NCBI GenBank assembly: GCA_020881195.1
Contig: JAJIYL010000053.1
Coordinates: 1 to 50,313, forward strand
Direction: 5' to 3'
Length of the DNA: 50,313 nucleotides
DNA from: Rickettsia endosymbiont of Pseudomimeciton antennatum
Lineage (GTDB): Bacteria > Pseudomonadota > Alphaproteobacteria > Rickettsiales > Rickettsiaceae
Position 1 is the stretch's first letter. Each line of letters begins with the position of its first letter. Below the pieces are notes generated by a model. The model did no database searches. It saw only the letters and a list, made by a program, of their open reading frames with translations, and was not told the origin of the DNA. The translations under genes were made by a program, and so were the position numbers. This document shows, one piece after another, positions 25,519-35,510 of the stretch.

Positions 25519-26775
25519 CTATTGAAAGTTTTGATGTGTTGCAAAAAATCGCATATGGTCTTTTACATTATGAACACGCAAAAAATCTACCTTATCTTTT
25601 AATGCAAGGGAAATAGCAATAGTTTCAATATCTCGATTCTTAGCATCAGTTGGAGAAAATGCCTGAATATAAGATTTTCTAGAATGTCCAACCATTATTT
25701 GAACACCTAAGCTCTTAAGTTCTTGAGTGTGCCGCAAAATCTCTATGTTCTGATATGACGATTTACCAAAACCAATACCTGGGTCAAGGATAATATCTTC
25801 TTGAGAAAAGCCGATATTTAAGAGATGTTCAATGGATCGCTTTCCCCATTCTTTTATCAAAATAATAGGTCTGTGTTCTAAAGATAGAATTAATTCTTGA
25901 TTAGGTGGAATACTTAATGAATGCATAAAGCATAGTTTACAACCTTTCTCAGCAATAATCTTCAGAGTCCGATCATCAAAATCCCCCTTGACATCATTAA
26001 TCCAACTAATTTGATAGTTTTCAAGAAGCTGTTTAACAGTAGATGACCAGAAACTATCTATGCTAACTTTAAGCATTTCATTATTTATTAATGTTGTAAT
26101 CCCATCTAGAACAGGTTTTAATTTGTTATATTCCTCCTCTGGTGTATGAATCACAGCCCCTGGTCTGGTGGATTGAGCACCAATTTCAATAATACTAGCA
26201 CCATCACTAGCTAATTCTTGAATTTGCTCAATTGCTTTGTCTGGATTATTAAACTTCCCCCCATCGGAAAAGGAATCACTTGTAATGTTAACAACGCCCA
26301 CAAACAAAGGATATAGAACAAAGCTTTTAGAAAAAGAATTTGTTAAAGGCATCTTTGTCCAGGGCGATACTCCCATGAGGGCTAAAAGATGTTGCAAGAA
26401 TGGTCGAGTACTTAATTCTGGATGTGGAATTGTAAGCTTAGGGGTATTGATCTGGAGTTCATCCCAAAGTAAAATATCTATATCTATAATACGAGGAGCC
26501 CATTTTTCATAAGTAGCTAATCGTCCTATCTTAGATTCTATCAATTTTATGGTTTTAAGTAGTGCATCGGGTGATAAATCCGTCTTTCCTACAACTACCA
26601 TGTTTAAGAATGGCTTATTCCAAGATGGAGGAGCGTTATCTGGCAAAATCGCTTTGGTTTCAAGCACAATTGAAGATTTAACATTGCGTAAACAACTTTG
26701 TGTTAATAGATTCACCGCAATATTTAAATTATTAATACGATTTCCTAAATTAGATCCAAGACTAATGTAAATCAT
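25519..26775 (-). CDS. folKP: Fused HPPK-dihydropteroate synthase
   Basis: 418-residue two-domain enzyme of the folate pathway. The N-terminal domain (1-150) is 6-hydroxymethyl-7,8-dihydropterin pyrophosphokinase: IYISLGSNLGNR and RIIDIDILLW (95-104). The C-terminal domain (about 155-418) is dihydropteroate synthase: GVVNITSDSFSDGGKF (Asn162, Asp167), EIGAQSTRPGA and LDPGIGFGKS. The fusion in this order also occurs in Chlamydia. The ATG at 26775 overlaps the folB stop (ATGA), and folA follows after 13 bases. The second step joins para-aminobenzoate to the pterin, so CADD downstream would supply its substrate. Confidence 0.94.
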   Translation of the reverse strand: MIYISLGSNLGNRINNLNIAVNLLTQSCLRNVKSSIVLETKAILPDNAPPSWNKPFLNMVVVGKTDLSPDALLKTIKLIESKIGRLATYEKWAPRIIDIDILLWDELQINTPKLTIPHPELSTRPFLQHLLALMGVSPWTKMPLTNSFSKSFVLYPLFVGVVNITSDSFSDGGKFNNPDKAIEQIQELASDGASIIEIGAQSTRPGAVIHTPEEEYNKLKPVLDGITTLINNEMLKVSIDSFWSSTVKQLLENYQISWINDVKGDFDDRTLKIIAEKGCKLCFMHSLSIPPNQELILSLEHRPIILIKEWGKRSIEHLLNIGFSQEDIILDPGIGFGKSSYQNIEILRHTQELKSLGVQIMVGHSRKSYIQAFSPTDAKNRDIETIAISLALKDKVDFLRVHNVKDHMRFFATHQNFQ

Positions 26776-27179
26776 TGTCCCTCCCCTTTATTATATAAAG
26801 CAGAGCAGTAAGTAAAAGTGACATCCCCATGAATATCTTGGACGGGCGGTGACATTTTACGTGTCATTACATTGACGCATTTAACAAGATCACGATGTTT
26901 TATTAAAGACTTATCAATAGCATGATAAACTTCTCTCGTTAAATGTTCTATAAGATTAAAATGTTTAGTTTGGCAAAGAGATTTAATAGTTTGAACAAGC
27001 TCAAGATAACAAACTGTATCTTCAAGCTTGTCGGTAATTATAGCTTTTGGGGGAGTTGTAAATTCTAATTCAATATTAAAACTAACTAGTTGCGAATGAA
27101 ATTTTTCTTGTTCGCTACATCCAAGATGAATCCATATCCGTAAATCTGAGATTGTAAGTTTTAAAAAGTTCTTATCGAA
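26772..27179 (-). CDS. folB: Dihydroneopterin aldolase-like FolB/FolX, start codon atypical
   Basis: The open stretch from about 27179 to the TGA at 26774-26772 encodes a FolB-type protein of up to 135 residues: LTISDLRIWIHLGCSEQEKF near the N-terminus, SFNIELEFTTPPKA, CYLELVQTIKSLC, FNLIEHLTREVY and a final KMSPPVQDIHGDV. These fit the dihydroneopterin aldolase/epimerase family. No ATG, GTG or TTG lies between the upstream stop (TAA at 27185-27183) and the conserved region. A good ribosome binding site (AAGAGG) is present, and the codon at normal spacing after it is TTC (27179-27177), one base from TTG. Either an unusual codon is used or the start is lost. It begins the folate operon and overlaps folKP by 4 bases. 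Confidence 0.7.
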   Translation of the reverse strand, partial: FDKNFLKLTISDLRIWIHLGCSEQEKFHSQLVSFNIELEFTTPPKAIITDKLEDTVCYLELVQTIKSLCQTKHFNLIEHLTREVYHAIDKSLIKHRDLVKCVNVMTRKMSPPVQDIHGDVTFTYCSALYNKGEGQ

Positions 27180-27248
27180 GGTTTACCTCTTATATAATTT
27201 TATCAAAAAAAGACTTCTAGAAATAGGCATAAAGCCCTTCATTATATC

Positions 27249-27277
27249 ATAGTAACATATAAAATATATTGAGTCAA
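27249..27277 (-). promoter_or_regulatory. Probable promoter of the folate operon
   Basis: On the minus strand TTGACT (27277-27272) is followed after 17 bases by TACTAT (27254-27249). A perfect TATAAT also lies just downstream (27246-27241). It is placed between the ABC exporter stop and folB, about 70 bases before the presumed folB start. Confidence 0.5.
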
Positions 27278-27294
27278 TAATTTTTTTGTATTAA

Positions 27295-29046
27295 CTAAAC
27301 TACCATGCCATTTACCTGGTGTTCCCATAGTTCCTTAAACTTACCATTTGGAATTGTAAGTAAGTCTAAAAAGCTTCCGTCTTCAACAATTTTTCCGCCT
27401 TCCATAACAACAATTCTATCTAAATGCCTTATAGTTGAAAGACGATGTGCTATAGCAATTACTGTTGCGTTATTTGTTTTGAGCATTAGGTTAATGGATT
27501 TTTGAATTTCTTGTTCAGTGTGGCTATCAAGTGAAGAAGTCGCTTCATCTAGAATTAAAATGGGAGCATTTTTAAGAATAGCCCGTGCAATTGCAATACG
27601 TTGACGTTGACCTCCGCTTAGTTTTACACCTCTTTCTCCGACAATAGTGTCGTATTTTGCAGGTAAAGTTTCAATAAATTCATGGATATTCGCTGCTTTT
27701 GCTGCATTTTCAATTTCAGTTTGTATGGCATTTTCTTTGGCATATCCAATATTCTCACCAATTGTACGGTGGAAAAGCATAATATCTTGAGGAATTAATG
27801 ATATTTGGGATCGTAAACTATCGGAAGAAATATCATAGATGCTTTGATTATCAATCATAATATCACCATTTGTTGCTTTAAAGTTTTTGAGTAACAACGA
27901 TATTAATGTTGATTTTCCCGCTCCAGAATGTCCAACTATCCCAACCTTTTGCCCAGCTTTAATATTAAGATTTAGATTTTGCAATACATTACTGTTATTT
28001 GCATAACTGAAAGATAAATTTTGAAATACAATATCACCTTTTACAATCTTTAACTGGGACGAATGAGGTTTATCGATTGTGTCTTGAGGAATTTGCATAA
28101 CTGTAAATGCAGAACAAAAAGCAGCAACGTCTTGTAAAAAATCTTTAATCCTCATTGTTGTATCCCAAGAATTTTCAGTAAATAAAAATGCAAGGGACAT
28201 AACAAAGGCAATGTCTCCTATTGAAATTTCCCCCCTATTGCGTATATGGATAACGTAAAAAAATAAAGATATTAAAAATACCCAATAAAATAGACATAGT
28301 ATTAGAGATATAATTAAATCATATCTGTAATATTTGATAAGTAATGGGTTATGGATATTATTGTAATAATCTTGTATTTTTTGTAATTCACGTTGTTTGG
28401 TAACGAAAGAAAATATTGTAAAAATATTAGTAATACAATCTGCAACCGTTCCAAATAAGTGATACCAGGAATCTTGTTTTGCTTGCTCCATTTTAGCAAG
28501 CTTTGTAAAAAATTTAAATGATACAGGTGAGTAAATAGCTGTAAATATTAAAACAAAAAGAAATATTTTTACATTAGTGCAAGCCAGGGCAATACCAGAA
28601 AACAATGTAATTAATAATGGTTTACTAAGCTGAAACTCAAGAGCATTATGCATCTTATAGTAGCTATCACCAATTCCTTTTATCTTTCCAACCACAGCAC
28701 CAGAAAGATTATTTTGAAAAAATACATATGGCAGATTAAAGCAATGTTTGCAAATTTTATCCAACATATTTTGGAAAATATAAGGCATGCATTTTAATTG
28801 AGCAAAATCATGTGCACGCCATGCTCCATCAAGAACAACTTGTGCACCTACAAATACCATTATTGGCTGCCAGCATTGTGTAAAAGTAATATGTTGGTTT
28901 TGAGTAAATAAATCAATTAAAAGCTTTACAGCATAATAATGTATAATTGGATACGCTCCACTTGCAAATGGAGCTATCATCATTATAAAATATTGATATT
29001 TATATGGTTTGATAACTGACCAGAGAAAGAAAAACCGATTATTCAT
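27295..29046 (-). CDS. ABC transporter, exporter type with fused membrane and ATPase domains
   Basis: 583 residues. The N-terminal 310 residues hold about six hydrophobic helices of the type 1 exporter fold; the ATPase domain has Walker A GHSGAGKST (372-380), signature KLSGGQRQRIAIARA, Walker B ILILDEATSSLD and the H-loop IAHRLST. This is the MsbA/multidrug half-transporter layout working as a homodimer. The substrate cannot be told. It lies upstream of the folate operon on the same strand with a 115-base gap that contains a promoter, so it is probably a separate unit. Rickettsia genomes carry similar genes of unknown substrate. Confidence 0.9.
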   Translation of the reverse strand: MNNRFFFLWSVIKPYKYQYFIMMIAPFASGAYPIIHYYAVKLLIDLFTQNQHITFTQCWQPIMVFVGAQVVLDGAWRAHDFAQLKCMPYIFQNMLDKICKHCFNLPYVFFQNNLSGAVVGKIKGIGDSYYKMHNALEFQLSKPLLITLFSGIALACTNVKIFLFVLIFTAIYSPVSFKFFTKLAKMEQAKQDSWYHLFGTVADCITNIFTIFSFVTKQRELQKIQDYYNNIHNPLLIKYYRYDLIISLILCLFYWVFLISLFFYVIHIRNRGEISIGDIAFVMSLAFLFTENSWDTTMRIKDFLQDVAAFCSAFTVMQIPQDTIDKPHSSQLKIVKGDIVFQNLSFSYANNSNVLQNLNLNIKAGQKVGIVGHSGAGKSTLISLLLKNFKATNGDIMIDNQSIYDISSDSLRSQISLIPQDIMLFHRTIGENIGYAKENAIQTEIENAAKAANIHEFIETLPAKYDTIVGERGVKLSGGQRQRIAIARAILKNAPILILDEATSSLDSHTEQEIQKSINLMLKTNNATVIAIAHRLSTIRHLDRIVVMEGGKIVEDGSFLDLLTIPNGKFKELWEHQVNGMVV

Positions 29047-29187
29047 TTAGATAATCTCTATGCCTTAAATTATAGTCAATTAACTTGAATTGGCAACGTT
29101 ATAAATCCAATTAGTATTAGCCCTGGCGTCATTGCACATAGGCGTCAGTTTAAGGAGTAAGTAAAACACAGTATATCTGCACATAAG

Positions 29188-29276
29188 CGTCATTGCGAGC
29201 CACCGTAGGTGGCGTGGCAATCCATAAAAGAGTGGATTGCTTCGTCGTTACAAAGTGACTTGCAATTTAATTGGCA
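29188..29276 (+). repeat. Palindromic element, CGTCATTGCGAG type, decayed right end
   Basis: It starts GCGTCATTGCGAGCCACC, has an inner pair GGCAATCCA and TGGATTGCTTCGTC, and ends in a drifted TGCAATT. A short fragment of the same start (GCGTCATTGC) lies at 29126. Together they occupy much of the 318-base gap between rpsT and the ABC exporter; no gene is seen there. Confidence 0.75.
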
Positions 29277-29364
29277 ACTCACGTTAATTAGATAGATTGC
29301 TTCACCGACCTACGATCTTCCTCGCTAATAGATGAAGTAATGCTAATCTGTTTAACTATAGAGG

Positions 29365-29628
29365 CTAATTCATGTTTTTAATTTTTTGAGATAATCTACT
29401 GATTTTACGTGAGGCGGTATTTAATTTGATAATATTTTTTGTTACACCTTTCATTATTTCAGATTGTGCAACAATCAACGCTAATCTGGCTGATTCTTTT
29501 GAACCGCTAGCAACTTCTTGCAAAACCTTTTTTAAATATGTTTTAATTCTACTCGATCTATTCTTATTTATTAAAGTTTTTTTGATTGTTTGTCTTATTG
29601 CCTTTTTTGCTGATGAATGATTAGCCAT
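29365..29628 (-). CDS. rpsT: 30S ribosomal protein S20
   Basis: 87 residues, basic and helical: [17 protein letters not shown] at the start and the [17 protein letters not shown] helix at the end are typical of bS20, which binds the 16S rRNA body. Normal length. It follows rplQ by 24 bases on the same strand, so it may be read through from the alpha operon. Confidence 0.95.
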   Translation of the reverse strand: MANHSSAKKAIRQTIKKTLINKNRSSRIKTYLKKVLQEVASGSKESARLALIVAQSEIMKGVTKNIIKLNTASRKISRLSQKIKNMN

Positions 29629-29652
29629 ATTTATTATTTTCCTACAGATTCA

Positions 29653-30072
29653 TTAATTTTGTTCTTCATGGTTATGACTCTTTGCTTTTGGGGTCATACA
29701 GCCTTTACTATTTACATCTCTATCAACGAACTCAATATAAGCAACTGGTGCCATATCCCCATAGCGAGAACCAGCCTTTATTATCCTAGTATAACCACCT
29801 GGACGCTCACTATATCTTTTGCCTAAAACACTAATAAGTTTTTCAGTTGCCACTTTATCTTTGATTTTAGCAAGCACCATTCTTCTAGTTGCTAAATCAG
29901 ATTTCTTAGCTTTAGTTACTAGCACCTCAATATATGGTCTAAGCTCTTTAGCTTTAGGTAAAGTTGTCTTTATTTGCTCATTCATCACAAGTGCCACAGC
30001 CATATTAGCAAACATCGCCTGTCTATGACTACTTGTTCTATTGAGTTTTCTACCCTTAATTTTATGTCGCAT
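29653..30072 (-). CDS. rplQ: 50S ribosomal protein L17
   Basis: 139 residues. The bL17 core is clear: [31 protein letters not shown] and [21 protein letters not shown] polar tail of about 20 residues (with KSHNHEEQN at the end) goes beyond the E. coli length, as in other Rickettsiales. Last gene of the alpha operon proper, 14 bases after rpoA. Confidence 0.96.
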   Translation of the reverse strand: MRHKIKGRKLNRTSSHRQAMFANMAVALVMNEQIKTTLPKAKELRPYIEVLVTKAKKSDLATRRMVLAKIKDKVATEKLISVLGKRYSERPGGYTRIIKAGSRYGDMAPVAYIEFVDRDVNSKGCMTPKAKSHNHEEQN

Positions 30073-30086
30073 ATTGTTACCTTAAA

Positions 30087-31106
30087 TTAATATGGATCTT
30101 CGTAACGCTTAGATAGATCCTGAATATTTTCTGGAGGCCATCCCGCTACATCCATACCAAATTTCAAGCCAAAACTGGCTAATATATCCTTAATCTCATT
30201 AAGAGATTTTCTACCAAAATTTTGAGTTCTCAGCATTTCTGCTTCTGTCTTGATAACAAGATCTCCTATATAAATTATATTATCATTTTTCAAACAATTT
30301 TGAGATCTGACAGATAATTCTAATTCCTCAACTTTCTTCAACAAGGCTGGATTAAATGATAATTCTTCCAATTTATCCTGTTTATCTTCTACTTGCTCTT
30401 CAAATGTGATAAATAATTGTAACTGATCTTGCAAGATTCTAGCAGCAAGGGCTATAGACATCTCAGGAGAAATACTACCATTAGTTTCAACGGTCATAAT
30501 TAGCTTGTCATAATCTGTAACTTGACCAACACGTGTATTATCAACTTTATAGGTAACCTTCCTTACAGGACTGAATAGTGCATCTATTGGGATTACCCCA
30601 ATAGCTGATTCCGAACCAACATTACTCACAGCAGGAGCATAGCCTTTTCCCGTCTCACACACTAGTTCCATTTCAAGTTGAACTCCTTTTGCCAAGGTAC
30701 AAATCATATGATTAGGAGTCAGTATCTCCACATCATGACCTGCTCCAATCATACCGGCAGTTACCACGCAAGGACCAGTAGCACTTAATCTTACAATCTT
30801 TTTTTCGGAAGAATGCATTTTAATGACTACGGACTTAAGATTTAAAACCACATCAACTAAATCCTCTTTAACACCAGGTATAGCAGAAAATTCATGCACC
30901 ACCCCTGGTATCTTTATCGAGGTTATCGCAGCACCCTGAAGAGATGAAAGCAGAACTCTCCTCATAGCATTACCTATTGTCAGACCAAACCCCCTCTCTA
31001 GAGGTTCAACTACAATTTTTGCTATATTAGCATTCTTATCAGGATTGTCATAAACTATCTTAGAAGGTTTGATCAATGAGTTCCAGTTTTTATTTAATGA
31101 TGACAT
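30087..31106 (-). CDS. rpoA: RNA polymerase alpha subunit
   Basis: 339 residues. The N-terminal domain (about 1-235) directs assembly: [20 protein letters not shown] and the [14 protein letters not shown] motif. The C-terminal domain (about 250-325) is the promoter- and activator-binding part, with [13 protein letters not shown] and [14 protein letters not shown]. Both are complete. It sits in the normal rpsK-rpoA-rplQ order. Confidence 0.97.
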   Translation of the reverse strand: MSSLNKNWNSLIKPSKIVYDNPDKNANIAKIVVEPLERGFGLTIGNAMRRVLLSSLQGAAITSIKIPGVVHEFSAIPGVKEDLVDVVLNLKSVVIKMHSSEKKIVRLSATGPCVVTAGMIGAGHDVEILTPNHMICTLAKGVQLEMELVCETGKGYAPAVSNVGSESAIGVIPIDALFSPVRKVTYKVDNTRVGQVTDYDKLIMTVETNGSISPEMSIALAARILQDQLQLFITFEEQVEDKQDKLEELSFNPALLKKVEELELSVRSQNCLKNDNIIYIGDLVIKTEAEMLRTQNFGRKSLNEIKDILASFGLKFGMDVAGWPPENIQDLSKRYEDPY

Positions 31107-31119
31107 TATTTACTACCCC

Positions 31120-31509
31120 CTATACTCTTCTTCTTTTTGGTGCCCTAACACCGTTATGGGCAACAGCTGAAACATCCAAAATTGATGTAACTATAAAATT
31201 TTGACTAAACACTGCACGCATAGCCGATTCCCTTTGTGCCCCTGCACCTTGCACCCTAATTGAAACAGTCTTAAGACCATGCTCTTTTGCCACCTCTGAG
31301 GCTTTATCAACAGTTATTTGAGCAGCATAAGGAGTAGCTTTTCTAGCCCCTTTAAAACCATGTGTACCGGCTGTTGAAAAAGCTATAGCATTACCTTGTA
31401 CATCTGTAAAAGTAACAATAGTATTATTAAAAGTTGTTTTTATATGAACAACACCAAGAGTGATATTTTTTCTTTTTTTCTTGATCTTAGTATTAGTCTG
31501 ACTCATCAT
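31120..31509 (-). CDS. rpsK: 30S ribosomal protein S11
   Basis: 129 residues; uS11 of the 30S platform. [31 protein letters not shown] and [12 protein letters not shown] identify it. Two ATG codons stand in tandem (31509 and 31506). It lies 9 bases after rpsM. Confidence 0.97.
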   Translation of the reverse strand: MMSQTNTKIKKKRKNITLGVVHIKTTFNNTIVTFTDVQGNAIAFSTAGTHGFKGARKATPYAAQITVDKASEVAKEHGLKTVSIRVQGAGAQRESAMRAVFSQNFIVTSILDVSAVAHNGVRAPKRRRV

Positions 31510-31518
31510 TATACCATA

Positions 31519-31896
31519 TTACTTTGTAACTTTCTTCTTACCGGCAATCGCAACAGCTTTACCTTTCCTTGTTCTAGCATTAGAATGAGTATTTTGTCCT
31601 CGCACAGGCAACTTTCTTATATGTCTAAGACCTTGGTAACTTCTAATATCTTTTTTCTTCTTGATGTTAAGATTTACTTCTCTTCTTAAATCACCTTCTA
31701 CTTTATATTCTTTTTCAATAATATTACGTAAAATAATTAATTCTTGATCAGTTAAGTCTTTAACCCTTTTACTTTCAGATATTCCAGTTTTTTGACAAAT
31801 CTTTCCTGCAGCAGAAAAACCAAGTCCATAAATATATGTTAAACTCACTACTAATCTTTTGTTTGCTGGAATATTAACACTCGCTATTCTTGCCAC
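31519..31896 (-). CDS. rpsM: 30S ribosomal protein S13
   Basis: uS13, contacting the small-subunit head and P-site tRNA. The protein should begin [19 protein letters not shown], so I use GTG 31896, which has GGAG seven bases upstream; a longer frame from 31923 runs through that ribosome binding site. This gives 125 residues, the usual length. The C-terminal [17 protein letters not shown] is conserved. It follows adk, the usual alphaproteobacterial secY-adk-rpsM order; rpmJ is not present here. Confidence 0.95.
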   Translation of the reverse strand: MARIASVNIPANKRLVVSLTYIYGLGFSAAGKICQKTGISESKRVKDLTDQELIILRNIIEKEYKVEGDLRREVNLNIKKKKDIRSYQGLRHIRKLPVRGQNTHSNARTRKGKAVAIAGKKKVTK

Positions 31897-31957
31897 AAAT
31901 AATCTCCAAAATTTTGATAACAACCAAAAGGGAATAATATAAAAATATCCCTTAAAG

Positions 31958-32608
31958 TCAAATAATTTCTAACATTTTATCTAAAACGCATTCTACTTCT
32001 TGCTTATCCTTACTCGCATCGACAACATAGAACTCACTATTATCTCTATAATAGCTAAGTAATGGATAAGTTTCTATCTTATATTCTTCTATTCTATGTT
32101 TAATAGTCTGTTCATCATCATCTTGGCGGTGAATAAATTTATCTGATCCACAAACATCACAAACATTATCAACCTTAGGTTTAATAAAATAACTATTATA
32201 AATTTGTTTACAATTTGCACAACTAAATCTACCTAGAATCCTTTTAATAATCACCTGATCGTCTATGTCAAAAAATACCACTTTAATCTTTTGACTAGCA
32301 AACTCTCTAAGAAATATAGCTTGCTCTAAATTACGAGGATAACCATCTAGAACATAACCTTTTTTATACATGTCCTGAGTTAAGAATTTTCTAACTACAT
32401 TATTTACCAATTTATGAGGGACAAGCTTTCCTTGTGCCATATATTCTTGAATTAACAGCCCCTCTTCGTTATTTACCTCTGTCATTTGTCTAAATATATC
32501 ACCAGTAGACACATGAGGTAAGTTTAACTTTTCTGCTAATAACTTTCCTTGAGTTCCTTTCCCTGAACCAGGAGGTCCTATAAGCACTATAATCACTTTA
32601 ACACCCAT
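31958..32608 (-). CDS. adk: Adenylate kinase
   Basis: 216 residues from ATG 32608 (an upstream in-frame ATG at 32656 would add 16 hydrophobic residues that the family lacks). P-loop [13 protein letters not shown], the AMP-binding part [11 protein letters not shown] and GYPRNLEQA are all present. The LID domain carries four cysteines (CANC and CDVC), so it probably binds zinc, as in many Gram-positive enzymes and some Alphaproteobacteria. It interconverts ATP + AMP and 2 ADP, relevant in a cell that also imports host ATP. Confidence 0.94.
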   Translation of the reverse strand: MGVKVIIVLIGPPGSGKGTQGKLLAEKLNLPHVSTGDIFRQMTEVNNEEGLLIQEYMAQGKLVPHKLVNNVVRKFLTQDMYKKGYVLDGYPRNLEQAIFLREFASQKIKVVFFDIDDQVIIKRILGRFSCANCKQIYNSYFIKPKVDNVCDVCGSDKFIHRQDDDEQTIKHRIEEYKIETYPLLSYYRDNSEFYVVDASKDKQEVECVLDKMLEII

Positions 32609-32687
32609 ATTTAGATATATAACATAATATATACTTGCCACTAAGTATAAAAACACATTATTTTAAGAATTGGCTGCAAAAATTCTA

Positions 32688-32714
32688 GGAGGCTGCTGGA
32701 TAGCTACAACCTCC
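32688..32714 (+). mobile_element. 27-bp remnant with the ends of the 163-bp MITE
   Basis: GGAGGCTGC at the left and CCTCC at the right, each flanked by TA (32686-32687 and 32715-32716). The interior is almost wholly missing. The right-hand TA forms part of the secY stop codon (TAG on the minus strand). Confidence 0.55.
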
Positions 32715-34015
32715 TAGTTTTTTAACTTCATTTTTTTTATTAACCCCTCATATCTACTGCTAAATAAATGAGTTTGAATTTGAGCAAATGTATCTAGAAC
32801 AACATTAACAACAATTAAAAAACTTGTCCCCCCTAGAGCAAAAGATACAGCATATTTATTCATTAACATTTCAGGAACTATACATATAAAACTAAGATAT
32901 ATACCACCTATGACAGTTAATCTAGTTAATAAATAATCAAAATATTCCGAGGTATTTTTACCAGGTCTTTTTCCAGGAATATATGCCCCATATTTTCTCA
33001 AATTATTTGCTGTTTCTTCTGAATTAAAAACTATTGCCGTATAAAAAAAGCTAAAAAACATTATCAAAGCAACATATAACAAAATATATAGAGGTTTTCC
33101 ATGCCCTAAATGGAAAGTTACTAAATTCATAACTTCCGAATTATTGCTAGAAAAATTAGCTATTGTTATAGGAAACAATAAAATTGAACTAGCAAATATT
33201 GGTGGTATTACCCCAGAAGTATTAAGTTTAAGAGGCATATGAGTTGAATCACCACCATAAATTTTGTTACCAACTTGCCTTTTTGGATATTGTACCAAAA
33301 CTTTCCTTTGTGCCTTCTCAAAGAAAATTATCATGGCTATAATTAAAATAACTCCTAAACAAATAGCTATCACCACTATGGGGGACAATCCTCCACTTCT
33401 TGACAACTCAAACATACTTATAATGCTACTCGGTACTCCAGATACTATACCTATAAATATAATCAAGGAGGAACCATTACCAATCCCCCTAGCAGTAATC
33501 TGCTCACCAAGCCACATTAACAACATAGTACCTACAACTAAAGTGATAACAGTGGTAACTTTGAAAAACAGCCCAGGTATAATCACTACAGGTCCTACAT
33601 TAGTTACAGCATGTTCTAAACTTATTGCCACACCATACGCCTGAAAAGAAGCCAATAAAACAGTTAAATATCTAGATAATTGATTGATTTTTCTTTTACC
33701 AACCTCACCTTCTTTTTTTAAATTCTCTAACGGCTTGTAGGCTATTGACATCAATTGAATAATAATTGACGCAGTGATATATGGCATAATTGCTAAAGCA
33801 AAAATAGACATCCTACCTAGAGACCCTCCAGATAACATGTTAAACATACCAAGTATACCGGATTGATTTTGTTCAGCTATACTGTTCAACGCAACCGAAT
33901 CAATACCCGCTATAGGAATAAATGAACCAAATCTACATACTATAAGAACTAGAATAGTAAAAATAACTCTATTAGCTAAATCTTTATTAGATTTTTGTGT
34001 GGAATTTAAGCTCAT
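32714..34015 (-). CDS. secY: Protein translocase subunit SecY
   Basis: 433 residues with ten membrane segments, the channel of the Sec translocon. FIPIAGIDS near the N-terminus, the plug region [20 protein letters not shown], and the cytoplasmic loops [18 protein letters not shown] and [11 protein letters not shown] are typical. The stop codon lies at the edge of a MITE remnant, ending the protein at KLKN. It lies 3 bases after rplO in the spc operon. Confidence 0.97.
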   Translation of the reverse strand: MSLNSTQKSNKDLANRVIFTILVLIVCRFGSFIPIAGIDSVALNSIAEQNQSGILGMFNMLSGGSLGRMSIFALAIMPYITASIIIQLMSIAYKPLENLKKEGEVGKRKINQLSRYLTVLLASFQAYGVAISLEHAVTNVGPVVIIPGLFFKVTTVITLVVGTMLLMWLGEQITARGIGNGSSLIIFIGIVSGVPSSIISMFELSRSGGLSPIVVIAICLGVILIIAMIIFFEKAQRKVLVQYPKRQVGNKIYGGDSTHMPLKLNTSGVIPPIFASSILLFPITIANFSSNNSEVMNLVTFHLGHGKPLYILLYVALIMFFSFFYTAIVFNSEETANNLRKYGAYIPGKRPGKNTSEYFDYLLTRLTVIGGIYLSFICIVPEMLMNKYAVSFALGGTSFLIVVNVVLDTFAQIQTHLFSSRYEGLIKKMKLKN

Positions 34016-34018
34016 AAA

Positions 34019-34474
34019 TTACAATATTTGACCACCAACTTGTTCTATTATTTTTTTAGCAGATACTGAATAAGCATCTAATTGAAACGATAAAGGACTA
34101 TTAAATTCACTGCTGCTAACAGATAATAACTTAACCAATAAATTACTATTCTTAATTAATCCTGCTTCAACTAACTTCTCTTTTGTGATAACTTCTGTTG
34201 AATTCAAACGATTTTCTGATATTAAAAACTCTATATCAGCAATATTTACTACACTATATTTCTTAGAACTAGGACAATTAAATCCTCTCTTTGGTAATCT
34301 TTTAATCATAGGCATCTGCCCACCTTCAAAACCTTTGATAGCTACACCAGATCTAGATTTTTGACCCTTGACGCCTCTACCACATGTTTTACCTTTACCG
34401 CACCCAATACCACGCCCTACTCTTTTTTTATCTCTCTTGGCACCAAAATTGTTAGATAACTCATTCAACTTCAT
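34019..34474 (-). CDS. rplO: 50S ribosomal protein L15
   Basis: 151 residues; uL15. Glycine- and arginine-rich N-terminal extension ([20 protein letters not shown]) that threads through 23S rRNA, then [17 protein letters not shown]. It lies between rpmD and secY with short gaps. Confidence 0.96.
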   Translation of the reverse strand: MKLNELSNNFGAKRDKKRVGRGIGCGKGKTCGRGVKGQKSRSGVAIKGFEGGQMPMIKRLPKRGFNCPSSKKYSVVNIADIEFLISENRLNSTEVITKEKLVEAGLIKNSNLLVKLLSVSSSEFNSPLSFQLDAYSVSAKKIIEQVGGQIL

Positions 34475-34484
34475 TTTCTAAACT

Positions 34485-34694
34485 CTAATTTATATTTTCT
34501 ACTTTTAACAAATGCTGTACCTTCTTGATCATCCCTCTAACAGAGCTGGTATCTTTTAAAATAACAGATTTATGCATTTTATTTAAACCTAAACCTACCA
34601 AGGTTTCTTCCTGATCATATTTACGACCTATGCTACTACCAATTTGGGTAACTTTAACCTTTGCGTCATTCATTTTTTCTTTATCACTATTCAT
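34485..34694 (-). CDS. rpmD: 50S ribosomal protein L30
   Basis: 69 residues; uL30, with [20 protein letters not shown] and [21 protein letters not shown] second in-frame ATG at 34673 would shorten it by seven residues and begin [10 protein letters not shown], closer to the family; neither start has a clear ribosome binding site. Upstream is a 258-base gap with a palindromic element that separates it from rpsE. Confidence 0.92.
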   Translation of the reverse strand: MNSDKEKMNDAKVKVTQIGSSIGRKYDQEETLVGLGLNKMHKSVILKDTSSVRGMIKKVQHLLKVENIN

Positions 34695-34821
34695 AGATTT
34701 CTACAACCCAATTATTACTTATAACTTATTTTAATAAAAAACTATCTCTCAACCCGTTGTTTCACAAGATATCTCTTCAAATACCATGCCAACCCGTTAA
34801 GGTTTTAAATATAGCCTCTCT

Positions 34822-34917
34822 GTCATTGCGAGGAACCACTTTGTGGTGACGAAGCAATCCAAAAATTAGAATAAATCTGGATTGCTTCGTCGTGTTTACA
34901 CACTCCTCGCAATGACG
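34822..34917 (+). repeat. Palindromic element, GTCATTGCGAGG type, inside the spc operon
   Basis: Ends GTCATTGCGAGG and CCTCGCAATGAC, inner pair GACGAAGCAATCC and GGATTGCTTCGTC. It occupies most of the gap between rpsE and rpmD, a junction of only a few bases in most bacteria. Confidence 0.9.
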
Positions 34918-34952
34918 TATATGCACCTCAAATGTCATGAGTACAGCTCAAA

Positions 34953-35495
34953 TTATTCTGATATTACTTCTTGTTGCCCTTTTATAGATTGAGTTGATAT
35001 CTCATTTAGGTTTTTTCCTCTCCTTTCAGCAATATTCTTTGGAGAAGAAAGTTGAGATAACGCATCAAAAGTTGCAGCAATCATTGCATATACATTACTA
35101 GAACCCAAAGATTTAGCAACAATATCATGAACTCCTAAAGAATCAAAAATAGCCCTCATAGCACCACCGGCGATAACACCAGTACCGGCTTTGGCTCTTC
35201 TTAAAATAACTTTTGCTGCTCCGCTTTTACCAATAACATCATGATGAATAGTTCTACTCTGATAAAGAGGAACCCTAATCATATCTTTCCTTGCTTCTTG
35301 AGTAGCTTTAGCTCTAGCCTCTGTTACCTCTTTTGCTTTACCATGACCATAACCGACCTTACCAGCTTTGTCACCAGCCACAATACAAGCAGAAAAAGAG
35401 AATTTCCTACCACCTTTTACTACTTTAGTAACTCTGTTTACATCCACCAAAGTTTCTGTTAACGCTTCACCTGTATTTTTTTTAGCTTTAGCCAT
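34953..35495 (-). CDS. rpsE: 30S ribosomal protein S5
   Basis: 180 residues; uS5. The N-terminal RNA-binding part reads [18 protein letters not shown], followed by [11 protein letters not shown] and [15 protein letters not shown]. Some 20 residues at the C-terminus go beyond the E. coli length. It follows rplR by 15 bases. Confidence 0.96.
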   Translation of the reverse strand: MAKAKKNTGEALTETLVDVNRVTKVVKGGRKFSFSACIVAGDKAGKVGYGHGKAKEVTEARAKATQEARKDMIRVPLYQSRTIHHDVIGKSGAAKVILRRAKAGTGVIAGGAMRAIFDSLGVHDIVAKSLGSSNVYAMIAATFDALSQLSSPKNIAERRGKNLNEISTQSIKGQQEVISE

Positions 35496-35510
35496 TTCTT
35501 AAACCTAAAA

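Noticed and set aside
25497..25520. TCATTTGAGTATACC near the folKP-folA junction, similar to the end of the 124-bp element
   Set aside because: Only about 14 bases match, there is no other part of the element nearby, and the bases are explained as the folA start region.
29047..29364. Possible small gene between rpsT and the ABC exporter
   Set aside because: Most of the gap is a decayed palindromic element; no frame with a start, ribosome binding site and protein-like composition was found.
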